Positions 49,158 through 57,398 of a stretch of 64,000 nt of DNA are shown here, one piece after another. The DNA is taken from assembly GCF_002205845.1 (NCBI RefSeq), contig NZ_NISI01000007.1, positions 124,001-188,000 of the forward strand, given 5' to 3'. This DNA is from Roseateles puraquae (GTDB taxonomy: Bacteria; Pseudomonadota; Gammaproteobacteria; Burkholderiales; Burkholderiaceae_C). The notes under the pieces are model-generated. The model saw only the letters and a list, made by a program, of their open reading frames with translations. It searched no databases and was not told the DNA's origin. A program made the position numbers and the translations under genes. Positions within the stretch are counted from its first letter, which is position 1; each line of letters opens with the position of its first letter.

Positions 49158-50039
49158 TCAGTTCAAGTCAGCGCCGGCATTCGGCCCCTCGACCGCCGTG
49201 AACGCCTGCAACTCACGCAGCAGCGCATTGATGACCTCCGGCGCCTCCTCATGCGCCAGATGCCCCAGCCCCTGCAGCGGCAGGAAGCGCGCGCCCTTCA
49301 GGCGCCGCGCGAGTTCCAGCGAGCGCACCGGCGCCAGCGTGCGGTCGCCCAGGCCGGCGGCCAGCCAGAGGGGCAGGTGCAGGGTAGGCAGGCGGGCCTG
49401 AAGGTCTTTCAGGCGCCAGTTCGCCAGCATGTCCAGCACGCCGCGCACATGCTCGGGCTGGCGCAGCAGGTTGCGGTAATGAGCCACGCCGTCGGCGCTC
49501 AAGCGGGAGCCGGTGGACCCGATGAGGTGGTCGAGGGCCCGCGGTTGAGCGGCGTGGCGGGTCACCCAGCCGGGCAGCAGTTCGCTGCGCGAGGCCAGCC
49601 GCGCCACCGCGGGGGCCACCAGGCCCATCAGGCCGGGCAAGGGTTCGAGCGCGCCGTTGATCGCCAGCAGCCCGCGCGCCGAGGGCAGCCGCCCATCCAG
49701 GGCCAGCTGCACCATCACCGCAGCGCCTGCTGAATGGCCGGCCACCAGTCGAGGCTGCCAGTTCAGCGCGGCCAGCAGGGCCGTCACGGCCTGGGCCATG
49801 CGGCCGAGGCTGGCCTCGCGATCCTCAAAGGCGGCCGTGCCGCCGTGGCCGGGCAGGTCGGGCACCACCAGCTCGAACTGCGAAGCCAAGCCGGGCAGGC
49901 ACCCCGCCCACGATTGGCCCGACGACCCCGTGCCATGCAGCAGCAGCAGCCCTGGCGCCCCGGGCGGGCCGGCACGCTGCAGCCGCCAGCGCAGGCCGCC
50001 GGCCTGGAGGGTACCGGGCGGGGGGAGGTCGGGGTGCAT
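49158..50039 (-). CDS. bchO: BchO, alpha/beta-hydrolase of Mg-chelatase loci
   Basis: A 293-residue alpha/beta hydrolase. The oxyanion region is LLHGTGSSGQSW, the nucleophile elbow GHSAG (Ser103), and a late GLGHLAHEEAPE supplies the His. BchO is found next to bchI/bchD in purple bacteria; its exact step in bacteriochlorophyll synthesis is undefined. Here it is separated from bchD by vapBC and the VOC gene and diverges from crtI across a 41-bp spacer that contains a PpsR site. The 190 bp after its stop hold no gene. Confidence 0.88.
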   Translation of the reverse strand: MHPDLPPPGTLQAGGLRWRLQRAGPPGAPGLLLLHGTGSSGQSWAGCLPGLASQFELVVPDLPGHGGTAAFEDREASLGRMAQAVTALLAALNWQPRLVAGHSAGAAVMVQLALDGRLPSARGLLAINGALEPLPGLMGLVAPAVARLASRSELLPGWVTRHAAQPRALDHLIGSTGSRLSADGVAHYRNLLRQPEHVRGVLDMLANWRLKDLQARLPTLHLPLWLAAGLGDRTLAPVRSLELARRLKGARFLPLQGLGHLAHEEAPEVINALLRELQAFTAVEGPNAGADLN

Positions 50040-50045
50040 CCTGAG

Positions 50046-50074
50046 TTGTCAACCAAAGTGGACAAGCATAGGAT
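50046..50074. promoter_or_regulatory. crtI/bchO divergent promoter with PpsR palindrome
   Basis: TGTCAACCAAAGTGGACA at 50047-50064 is a full TGT-N12-ACA site. For crtI, TTGTCA (50046-50051), 17 nt, TAGGAT (50069-50074), 6 nt to ATG. The AGGA in TAGGAT could alternatively serve as ribosome binding site. Confidence 0.65.
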
Positions 50075-50080
50075 CAAACG

Positions 50081-51655
50081 ATGTTGACACCAAGCCAGGG
50101 CCTCCCCGCCGCCGCACCCCCTCAGGCGCAGGCGGTCGTCATTGGCAGCGGCTTTGGCGGGCTGGCCGCTGCCGTGCGGCTCGGGGCCCGGGGCTACCGC
50201 GTCACGGTGCTGGAGCAGCTCGACGCCCCCGGCGGCCGCGGCTATGTGCACCGGCAGGACGGCTTCACGTTCGACGCCGGCCCCACGGTCATCACCGCGC
50301 CCTTTCTGTTCGAGGAGCTCTGGGGCTTGTGCGGCCGGCGCCTGGCCGACGACGTCGACCTGCGCCCCGTGGCGCCGTTCTACCGCGTGCGTTTCGACGA
50401 CGGCAGCACTTTCGACTACAGCGGCGACCCCCAGGCCATGCGCGCCGAGGTGGCCCGCCTGGCGCCGGATGACGTGGCCGGCTACGAGCGCTTCCTGCAA
50501 GCCAGCGAGGCCATCTACAAGGTGGGCTTCGAGCAGCTGGGCCATGTGTCCTTCGAGCGCTGGACCGACATGGCCCGCGTGTTGCCCGACCTGCTCAAGC
50601 TGGAGGGCTACCGCACGGTCTGGAGCCTGGCCTGCAAGCATGTGAAGAACGAAAAGCTGCGGGTGGTCCTGACCTTCCAGTCCCTGCTGGTGGGCGGCAA
50701 CCCGTTCTCGACGACCTCGGTCTACTGCTTGATCGCTTTCCTGGAGCGGCGCTTTGGCGTGCATTTCGCGATGGGCGGCACCGGCGCGCTGGTGCGCGGG
50801 CTGGTGGGGCTGATCGAAGGGCAGGGTGGCCGGGTGCGCTGCAGCGCGCCGGTGCAGGAGATCCTCGTCGAAGGCGGCGCGGCCTGCGGCGTGCGGCTGG
50901 CCTCGGGCGAGCAGGTGATGGCCGACGTGGTCGTGTCCAACGCCGACTCGGCCTGGACCTACAAGCACCTGCTGCCGGCCCGCCATCGCCGCCACTGGAC
51001 GGACAAGCGCATCGCCAAGGCACGCTATTCAATGAGCCTGTTCGTGTGGTACTTCGGCACCCGTCGCCAGTACCCCGACGTGGCCCACCACACCATCTCG
51101 CTGGGCCCCCGCTACCGCGGCCTGCTGGACGACATCTTCACCAGGAAGCACCTGGCCGACGACTTCAGCCTCTACCTGCACCGCCCCACCGCCACCGACC
51201 CCAGCCTCGCGCCGCCGGGCTGCGACACCTTCTACGTGTTGTCGCCCGTGCCGCACCTGGACGCGGGCGTCGATTGGCGCGAGCAGGCCGAGCCCTATCG
51301 CGCGGCGATTGCCAAGCGGCTGTCCGAGACCCTGCTGCCGGGGCTGGAGGATGAGGTCATCAGCTCGCTCATGCTCACGCCCCAGGGCTTCCAGGACCGG
51401 CTGAGTTCCTACAAGGGCGCCGCCTTCGCGCTGGAGCCGGTGCTCACGCAAAGCGCGTGGTTTCGCCCGCACAACCGCAGCGAAGAGGTCGACCGCCTCT
51501 ACCTCGTGGGCGCGGGCACGCACCCGGGCGCCGGCCTGCCGGGCGTGCTGTCGTCGGCGCGCGTGCTGGATGCGGTGGTGCCCCATGGCCGCGAACTCGC
51601 CCGTCATTTCGTCTCGCCCAACCCGGAGGGCCTCGCCCATGCCCGAACTGCCTGA
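50081..51655 (+). CDS. crtI: Phytoene desaturase CrtI
   Basis: A 524-residue FAD-dependent desaturase converting phytoene to neurosporene and/or lycopene. The N-terminal FAD motif is VVIGSGFGGLAAAVRLGARGY, the substrate-channel region has GFTFDAGPTVITAPF, and the C-terminal bacterial-type desaturase signature is LYLVGAGTHPGAGLPGVLSSA. It is the first gene of crtI-crtB-hemA-orf, and overlaps crtB by 17 bp. Number of desaturation steps cannot be read from the sequence. Confidence 0.95.
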   Translation: MLTPSQGLPAAAPPQAQAVVIGSGFGGLAAAVRLGARGYRVTVLEQLDAPGGRGYVHRQDGFTFDAGPTVITAPFLFEELWGLCGRRLADDVDLRPVAPFYRVRFDDGSTFDYSGDPQAMRAEVARLAPDDVAGYERFLQASEAIYKVGFEQLGHVSFERWTDMARVLPDLLKLEGYRTVWSLACKHVKNEKLRVVLTFQSLLVGGNPFSTTSVYCLIAFLERRFGVHFAMGGTGALVRGLVGLIEGQGGRVRCSAPVQEILVEGGAACGVRLASGEQVMADVVVSNADSAWTYKHLLPARHRRHWTDKRIAKARYSMSLFVWYFGTRRQYPDVAHHTISLGPRYRGLLDDIFTRKHLADDFSLYLHRPTATDPSLAPPGCDTFYVLSPVPHLDAGVDWREQAEPYRAAIAKRLSETLLPGLEDEVISSLMLTPQGFQDRLSSYKGAAFALEPVLTQSAWFRPHNRSEEVDRLYLVGAGTHPGAGLPGVLSSARVLDAVVPHGRELARHFVSPNPEGLAHARTA

Positions 51656-52667
51656 GTTGCTGGACGCAGACCTCGCCGTCTGCCGCGCGAGCCTGGCCCA
51701 TCATTCCAAGACCTTCCACGCGGCCTCGCTGCTGCTGCCGCCCGCGGTGCGTGCGCCGGCCACCGTGCTGTACGGCTTTTGCCGGCTGGCGGACGACACC
51801 GTGGACGTTGAGGGCGGACGGCGGCTCGCGCTGACCCAGTTGCGCCGCCGACTGGACCGCGTGTTCGAAGGCCGGCCGCAACCCGTGGCCGCGGACCGCG
51901 CGCTGGCGGCCGTGGTGGCGCAGTACGCCATCCCGCGGGCCTTGCTCGACCTGCTGCTCGAAGGCCTGGCCTGGGACGTGGACGGCCGCCGCTACGAAAC
52001 GCTGGACGACCTGCAGGCCTACGCCGCCCGCGTGGCCGGCAGCGTGGGCGCCATGATGAGCCTGCTGATGGGCGTGCGTGACCCGGCCGCCCTGGCCCGG
52101 GCCTGCGACCTGGGCGTGGCGATGCAACTCTCCAACATTGCCCGTGACGTCGGTGAAGACGCCCGCATGGGCCGCCTCTACCTGCCGCTGCAGTGGCTGC
52201 GCGATGCGGGCCTGTCGCCCGAGAGCTGGCTGGCCGAGCCGCGCCACAGTGCGCCGCTGGCCGCCGTGGTGCAGCGGCTGCTCGATGCCGCCGAGCAGCT
52301 GTATGCGCGGGCTGCGGCCGGCGTGGCCAGCCTGCCGCTGGCCTGCCGCCCCGGCATCAACGCCGCGCGGCTGCTCTACGCGGAGGTGGGGCATGAGGTC
52401 GAGCGGGCGCGGTGCGACGCCATCAGCCGACGCGCCGTGGTGCCCGGCTATCGCAAGGCCGGACTGCTGCTGGCCGCGGCGGTCAGCCTGCGGCCGTCGC
52501 AGCGGCAGCTGAGGGCGCCGGTGCTGCCGGCCTGCGAGCCGCTGCTGGCGGCGGTAGCCGGCGTGCCGGCACCTGCGCGTGCAGCGGGGGCTGAAGTCGT
52601 GATCGACCTGTTCACGCGGCTGGCGCTTGAAGACCGCCAGGCCGCCTGGGGCCGGAGGGCCGCATGA
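51639..52667 (+). CDS. crtB: Phytoene synthase CrtB
   Basis: A 342-residue head-to-head prenyl synthase making phytoene from two GGPP. The first Asp-rich motif is ADDTVD (51-56), preceded by FCRL, and the second NIARDVGEDARMGRLYLP (from ~164). The ATG at 51639 opens MPELPELLDAD and overlaps the crtI end; the longer frame is inside crtI. It overlaps hemA by ATGA. Confidence 0.95.
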   Translation: MPELPELLDADLAVCRASLAHHSKTFHAASLLLPPAVRAPATVLYGFCRLADDTVDVEGGRRLALTQLRRRLDRVFEGRPQPVAADRALAAVVAQYAIPRALLDLLLEGLAWDVDGRRYETLDDLQAYAARVAGSVGAMMSLLMGVRDPAALARACDLGVAMQLSNIARDVGEDARMGRLYLPLQWLRDAGLSPESWLAEPRHSAPLAAVVQRLLDAAEQLYARAAAGVASLPLACRPGINAARLLYAEVGHEVERARCDAISRRAVVPGYRKAGLLLAAAVSLRPSQRQLRAPVLPACEPLLAAVAGVPAPARAAGAEVVIDLFTRLALEDRQAAWGRRAA

Positions 52668-53950
52668 CCGTATTGGCACTGGGCCTGAACCACGGCAGCG
52701 CGCCGCTGGACCTGCGTGGCCGCTTTGCGATGCCTCTGGAGGCGCTGGGGCGCAATGTGCAGGCGCTGCGCCAGCATCTCGCACCGGCCGAGCCCGAGGT
52801 GGCCATCCTGTCGACCTGCAACCGCACCGAGGTCTATGTGGGCCTGCCCGCCAGCGCCTGCCCGCGGCATGCGATGGCCCTGGCCGAGCCGGCCATTGAA
52901 TGGCTGGCGGCCCAGGGCGGCACGCGGCCGGCCGAGCTGCGTGAGCACAGCTATTTCCGCGAGGGTGCGGAGGCCGCGCGGCATGCCTTCCGCGTGGCGG
53001 CGGGCCTGGATTCCATGGTGCTCGGCGAGCCGCAGATCCTCGGGCAGATGAAGGCCGCGGTGCGCGAGGCCGGCAGCGCCGGCGCCCTGGGCACCACGCT
53101 GCACCAGATGTTCCAGCGCAGCTTTGCGGTGGCCAAGGAAGTGCGCAGCCGCACCGAGATCGGCGCCCACGCGGTGAGCATGGCGGCAGCCGCCGTGCGG
53201 CTGGCGCAGCAGCTGTTCGACGACCTCGCGCAGCGCCGCGTGCTCTTCGTGGGCGCGGGCGAGATGATCGAGCTGGTCGCCACGCATTTCGCAGCGCAGA
53301 AGCCGCTGCAGATGACCGTGGCCAACCGCAGCGCCGACCGCGGCCTGGCCTTGGCGCAGCGGCTGGGTGCCGCGCAGCTGCCGCTGGCGGAACTGGGCCA
53401 GGCATTGCCGAACTTCGACATCGTCATCAGCTGCACCGCCAGCAGCCTGCCGCTCATCGGCCTGGGGGCGGTGGAGCGGGCACTGAAGGCGCGCAAACGC
53501 CGCCCGATGCTGATGATCGACCTGGCGGTACCGCGCGACATCGAGCCCGAGGTCGCCCAGCTCGACGACATCTACCTCTACACCGTCGACGACCTCGCCC
53601 AGCAGGTGCAGGCCAACGGCGAACGTCGCCAGGCCGCCGTCGCCCATGCCGAGGCCATCGTCAATGCAGGCGTCGACAGCTTTGCGCAGTGGCTGGAGCA
53701 GCGGGCGAGCGTGCCGCTCATCCAGGCGCTGCACAAGCAGACCGAAGACTGGCGCCAGGCCGAACTCGGCAAGGCCCGCCGCGCGCTGGCCAGGGGCCAG
53801 GATGTGGACGCCGTGATGGAAGCGCTCTCCACCGCGCTCACCCGCAAGATGCTGCACGGCGCGCTCAGCGAGCTGCATGGCAGCGCGGGTGATGCGCATC
53901 GCCAATGGGTGGCCTCAGTGCAGCGCCTCTTCCTGCGCGACAGCGTGTGA
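52664..53950 (+). CDS. hemA: Glutamyl-tRNA reductase HemA located in the PGC
   Basis: A 428-residue NADPH-dependent enzyme, first committed step of 5-aminolevulinate synthesis by the C5 route. The catalytic cysteine is Cys52 in STCNRTEVYV, the signature GLDSMVLGEPQILGQMK is intact, and the NADPH domain has VLFVGAGEMIELVATHF. It is coupled to crtB (ATGA) and to the small membrane gene after it (GTGA). A second housekeeping hemA elsewhere on the chromosome is likely but unseen. Placement here ties precursor supply to carotenoid and photosystem control. Confidence 0.95.
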   Translation: MTVLALGLNHGSAPLDLRGRFAMPLEALGRNVQALRQHLAPAEPEVAILSTCNRTEVYVGLPASACPRHAMALAEPAIEWLAAQGGTRPAELREHSYFREGAEAARHAFRVAAGLDSMVLGEPQILGQMKAAVREAGSAGALGTTLHQMFQRSFAVAKEVRSRTEIGAHAVSMAAAAVRLAQQLFDDLAQRRVLFVGAGEMIELVATHFAAQKPLQMTVANRSADRGLALAQRLGAAQLPLAELGQALPNFDIVISCTASSLPLIGLGAVERALKARKRRPMLMIDLAVPRDIEPEVAQLDDIYLYTVDDLAQQVQANGERRQAAVAHAEAIVNAGVDSFAQWLEQRASVPLIQALHKQTEDWRQAELGKARRALARGQDVDAVMEALSTALTRKMLHGALSELHGSAGDAHRQWVASVQRLFLRDSV

Positions 53951-54108
53951 TCGACGAGCGCTTCTACGGGTTGATTGAGCTCGGGCTGTTCTTCGGCCTC
54001 ATCCTCGGCTGGGCCGGCTGGCAGTGGTGGGGCTGGCGGCGCTGGAAGCGTGAGCAGGCGCAGCGCGAGGCCCTGGCGCCGCAGGACGAAGCCGGGCGCG
54101 ACCGCTAA
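53947..54108 (+). CDS. 53-residue single-pass membrane protein coupled to hemA
   Basis: It starts with GTG overlapping the hemA stop (GTGA) and encodes one membrane helix with a Trp-rich end (GLILGWAGWQWWGWRRWKREQ) and a charged cytoplasmic tail. No family recognised. The overlap shows it is made with HemA, so a membrane anchor or regulator of tetrapyrrole entry is conceivable. Confidence that it is translated rests on the overlap, the strong membrane-protein character and the absence of any competing frame. Confidence 0.6.
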   Translation: MIDERFYGLIELGLFFGLILGWAGWQWWGWRRWKREQAQREALAPQDEAGRDR

Positions 54109-54157
54109 GCTCAGTGCTCCGGCTCGACAGCCCGCACACGACGAGGAGGCGCACCGC

Positions 54158-55408
54158 ATGAGATCCCCGCACCTGTCCACGTTCCTTCAGCACTCGCATC
54201 GCCACGCGCGCTGGCTGACCAGCCTCGCCCTGCTCGGCGCGCTCGCCCAGCCCGTGCTGGCTGCCGAACCCGCAGCGCCCGCACCTGCCGCGTCGGGGCC
54301 CGCCAAGCCCGGCGGCGTGCTGTTCTGGAGCTTCGAGCAACAGAAGGCGGGCTACCCGCACATGGAAGACCTCTTCCCCGCACGGCGCGTGGCCAAGGGG
54401 GCGACCGTGTCACCCCTGCCTGTGGCGGCCGAGCCGCTGAGCTTGACCTTTCATGTCGGCGGCCAGACCTGGACCGTGGACGACTACCTGCAGCGCAACC
54501 GCGCCGCCGGCCTGCTGGTGCTGAAAGACGGCCAGGTGGTGCTGGAGCGCTACGGCCTGGGCCAGACGCCGCAAAGCCGCTGGACGAGCTTCTCGGTGGC
54601 CAAGTCCTTCTCGTCCACCCTGGTGGGCGCGGCCGTGCGCGACGGGCGCATCCGCAGCCTGGACGACCCCATCACCGCCTACCTGCCGGGCCTGAAGGGC
54701 TCGGCCTACGAAGGTGTGAGCGTGCGCCAGGTGCTCAACATGACTTCGGGCGTGCGTTGGAACGAAGACTACGGTGACCCCAACTCCGACGTCGCCCGCT
54801 TCGGTGCCGAGCCGTCGGTGAACGGCGCCGACCCGGTCGTGGCCTACATGGCGCGCCTGCCGCGCGAGGCCGAGCCCGGCACGAAGTGGGTCTACAAGAC
54901 GGGTGAGACCAACCTCGTCGGCTCTCTGGTACGTGCCGTGACCGGCCAGACACTGTCGGCCTATCTGTCCGAGAAGGTCTGGCAGCCGCTGGGCATGGAG
55001 GGCGATGCCTATTGGATGGTCGACGCCGGGGGCGGTGAGATCGCCGGTTGCTGCCTGTCGGCCACGCTGCGCGACTACGGCCGCTTCGCGCAGTTCTTCA
55101 TGCGCGGCGCGCGGCTGCCGAACGGCCAGTCGCTGGTGCCCGACGACTGGGTGGCCCAAGCCACCACCACCACACGCGAGGCCGTGGCCGGCCTGCAGGG
55201 CCGCGGCGGCTACGGGCTGCAGTGGTGGACCACCAACGGCCGCGCCTACCGCGCCTCAGGCATCTTCGGCCAGGGGATGTGGATCGATCCAGAGCTGCAA
55301 CTCGTCGTCGTCACGCAAAGCGCCTGGCCGGGTGCGACGGATGCACGATCAGCCCAGGTCCGGCAGGCGCTGATCGATGCGATCACGGCGCATTACCGCA
55401 AGCCTTGA
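54158..55408 (+). CDS. Exported serine hydrolase of the beta-lactamase class C/NylB type
   Basis: A 416-residue protein with a signal peptide (cut near VLA-AE, residue ~36). The catalytic S-x-x-K is Ser146-Lys149 (FSVAKSF), and the second motif is in WVYKTGETNLVG (Tyr). The sequence after SVAK (DDPITAYLPGLKG, RQVLNMTSGV) is typical of class C-like esterases and 6-aminohexanoate-dimer hydrolases rather than true beta-lactamases. GAGGAGG precedes the ATG. It ends 39 bp from the convergent bciA. It has no evident photosynthetic role. Confidence 0.8.
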   Translation: MRSPHLSTFLQHSHRHARWLTSLALLGALAQPVLAAEPAAPAPAASGPAKPGGVLFWSFEQQKAGYPHMEDLFPARRVAKGATVSPLPVAAEPLSLTFHVGGQTWTVDDYLQRNRAAGLLVLKDGQVVLERYGLGQTPQSRWTSFSVAKSFSSTLVGAAVRDGRIRSLDDPITAYLPGLKGSAYEGVSVRQVLNMTSGVRWNEDYGDPNSDVARFGAEPSVNGADPVVAYMARLPREAEPGTKWVYKTGETNLVGSLVRAVTGQTLSAYLSEKVWQPLGMEGDAYWMVDAGGGEIAGCCLSATLRDYGRFAQFFMRGARLPNGQSLVPDDWVAQATTTTREAVAGLQGRGGYGLQWWTTNGRAYRASGIFGQGMWIDPELQLVVVTQSAWPGATDARSAQVRQALIDAITAHYRKP

Positions 55409-55446
55409 GGCGCTGTACTGGGCGCTGTCTTCCGGTCTGCGGCGGC

Positions 55447-56436
55447 TCAAAACACCGCGTGGTCACCCCGCTCCGGCGGCGCGACCTGGCCGCGGGCGAG
55501 CGCGGCATAGAACTGCGCCAGTGTTTGCCGGCCGGTGGAGGGGGTGAGGCGCTCTTCGTAGTCGCCGGTGATGGGGTCGAGCACCAGCATGGATTCGGTG
55601 GCGTAGTAGCGGCCGATGCGGGCCAGCTCGGCCTTGTCCGCCGCGGCGGGCCACAGGCGGCCGAGCAGGGCCAGCCCGCCCACCACCGCATCCATCAAGC
55701 CGACCGGCACTTGCGAGAAGCGGGGCGTGAGCCCCAAGGCCTCGAAGAGCAGCTCGCCCTGCTCGCGCGGCGTCATGGCCGGGCCGGGGCCGCCGATGGG
55801 CAACACCTGGCACTGCCGCATGGGGTCGTGCAGGCAGTCGGCGAGGTAGTCGGCGAGGTCGTCGTCGCTGATGGGCTTGCAGGCGGTGAGCCGGCCGTCG
55901 CCAAACAGCAGAAAAGGCTTGCCCCGCCGGACCCGGTCGACCTGGCCGCTCAGCGACTTGAAGAAGGCTGTGGGCCGCACGATGGACCAGGCCAGCGGGG
56001 AGGCCATCAGCTCGCGCTCGAAGGCCAGCTTGGCCTGCTGGAAGGCCAGCCGCGGCTTTTGCACGCACAGGGCCGACAGCAGCACCACGTGGCGCACGCC
56101 GGCTGCCTGGGCGGCGGCAAGCGCGTGGTGGTGGGCGGCATGGTCGACCGCCCAGGCGTCGCGCGGGGCGCCGGTGCGCGAGGCCAGGCAGGACATCAGC
56201 GCGTCGAATCGTTCGCCGCGCCAGCCGTCGCGCGTTTGGGAATCGGGGTCGCAGGCATCACCGAAGCGCAGCTCAGCGCCGGCCAGTCGTGCGGCAAGGG
56301 CGGCCGCGTCGAGCCGGCCACCCACCCCGGCTCGCGGGCGTACGAGGCAGACCACCTCATGCCCGCGGCGCAGCAGCGCACGCACGGTGGCCTGGCCGAT
56401 CGTGCCGCTGGCGCCGAGCATGAACACGCGTGCCAT
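55447..56436 (-). CDS. bciA: Divinyl chlorophyllide 8-vinyl reductase BciA
   Basis: A 329-residue NAD(P)H-dependent atypical short-chain dehydrogenase. The dinucleotide-binding motif is FMLGASGTIGQATVRALLRRGHEV, and SIVRPTAFFKSLSGQVDRVRRGKPFLLFGDG is the BciA signature region. It reduces the 8-vinyl group to ethyl. Start overlaps the crtC stop by one base (TGATG). bchJ is not in the window. Confidence 0.93.
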   Translation of the reverse strand: MARVFMLGASGTIGQATVRALLRRGHEVVCLVRPRAGVGGRLDAAALAARLAGAELRFGDACDPDSQTRDGWRGERFDALMSCLASRTGAPRDAWAVDHAAHHHALAAAQAAGVRHVVLLSALCVQKPRLAFQQAKLAFERELMASPLAWSIVRPTAFFKSLSGQVDRVRRGKPFLLFGDGRLTACKPISDDDLADYLADCLHDPMRQCQVLPIGGPGPAMTPREQGELLFEALGLTPRFSQVPVGLMDAVVGGLALLGRLWPAAADKAELARIGRYYATESMLVLDPITGDYEERLTPSTGRQTLAQFYAALARGQVAPPERGDHAVF

Positions 56437-57398
56437 CAGGCCCCCGCAGGTCCGCCGGTGCGGCGCGGCATGCGAAATGGCAGCATCGCCTGCACCCAGG
56501 GCTGCTGGAAGCGCTGCAGCGACAGGCTTTCATGCACGGCCAGCGTGCCATCGCTGGCATCGCGCAGCAGCGAGCGGCAGTAGAAAGGGCCGCTCTCCAG
56601 CGTGGCGATCAGTTGCGGGGCCTGCGCGCCCCGGCTGCTGCGGGCCACCCCCCAGGCGCTGCCGGGCAAGGCCTGCCATGGCGGCACAGGTTGGGCGCGG
56701 ATGCCGCCTTCAGCGTCGATCGCCAGCGCCAGCGCGCGCTCATCGCCGTGGCGCGGCTGCACCTCGTAGAGCACGCGGGCGTGGCCGCCGGGCAGGGCGC
56801 TGCGCTGCCATTGCCAGCTGCGAAAGTCCTGCGCCAGAGGGCGGCTGCCGTGATTGGCATCGAGGTAGGCATCACCCGTCCAGTGCAGGTGAGGCGCATC
56901 GAAGTCCACCGCCACGCGCGAGCCGGGGCTGATGGGCTGCCAGTGATGGTGGGCGCCGCCGTCGAGTGCAAAGGCGCGGCCGGGCAGGGCGCCGGGCAAC
57001 ACCTGCACGCGGCCGCGCAGGCGCTTCGGCCAGGGCGAGGTCCATTCGTCGATGTCGATGCACAGGCTGCCGTCGGGCTGCCACGCGAGGCGGCTGGGGC
57101 CGATCTGCAGCCGCGCGGCATCCCGCGCCAGGGCGGGGGCACCGCGCTCGGTCATGGCCCATCGACGCTGAAAGCCGGCAGCGCCCGGCGCACGGCGGTA
57201 AAGCGACAGATTCACGGCGCAATGCGACTCGGCCGCGGCGCCTGCATCGCCATGGCGGCGACGCGCCCAGGCGTAGTAGGGCGAGAACACGCTGCCGATG
57301 AAGGCGATCAGCGTCAGCGCATGCACGCTGCCGTCAGGCTGGGCGTCGCTTATCGCGTCGACATACCACCAGGCATAGCCACCAGGCGGGAGCGCGAT
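56436..57398 (-). CDS. crtC: Hydroxyneurosporene synthase (carotenoid 1,2-hydratase) CrtC
   Basis: Encodes ~297-320 residues matching CrtC: PPGGYAWWYVDAISD near the N-terminus, FIGSVFSPYYAWARRR, and YLDANHGSRPLAQDF. The enzyme hydrates the 1,2 double bond of neurosporene/lycopene-type carotenoids. The start is unclear: homology begins inside the crtD 3' end (~57400), yet no ATG, GTG or TTG exists in this frame there. The first canonical start is GTG 57326, which would remove the conserved PPGGYAWWY block. The coordinate 57398 (an ATC codon) marks the homology start only. Confidence 0.85.
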   Translation of the reverse strand: MALPPGGYAWWYVDAISDAQPDGSVHALTLIAFIGSVFSPYYAWARRRHGDAGAAAESHCAVNLSLYRRAPGAAGFQRRWAMTERGAPALARDAARLQIGPSRLAWQPDGSLCIDIDEWTSPWPKRLRGRVQVLPGALPGRAFALDGGAHHHWQPISPGSRVAVDFDAPHLHWTGDAYLDANHGSRPLAQDFRSWQWQRSALPGGHARVLYEVQPRHGDERALALAIDAEGGIRAQPVPPWQALPGSAWGVARSSRGAQAPQLIATLESGPFYCRSLLRDASDGTLAVHESLSLQRFQQPWVQAMLPFRMPRRTGGPAGA

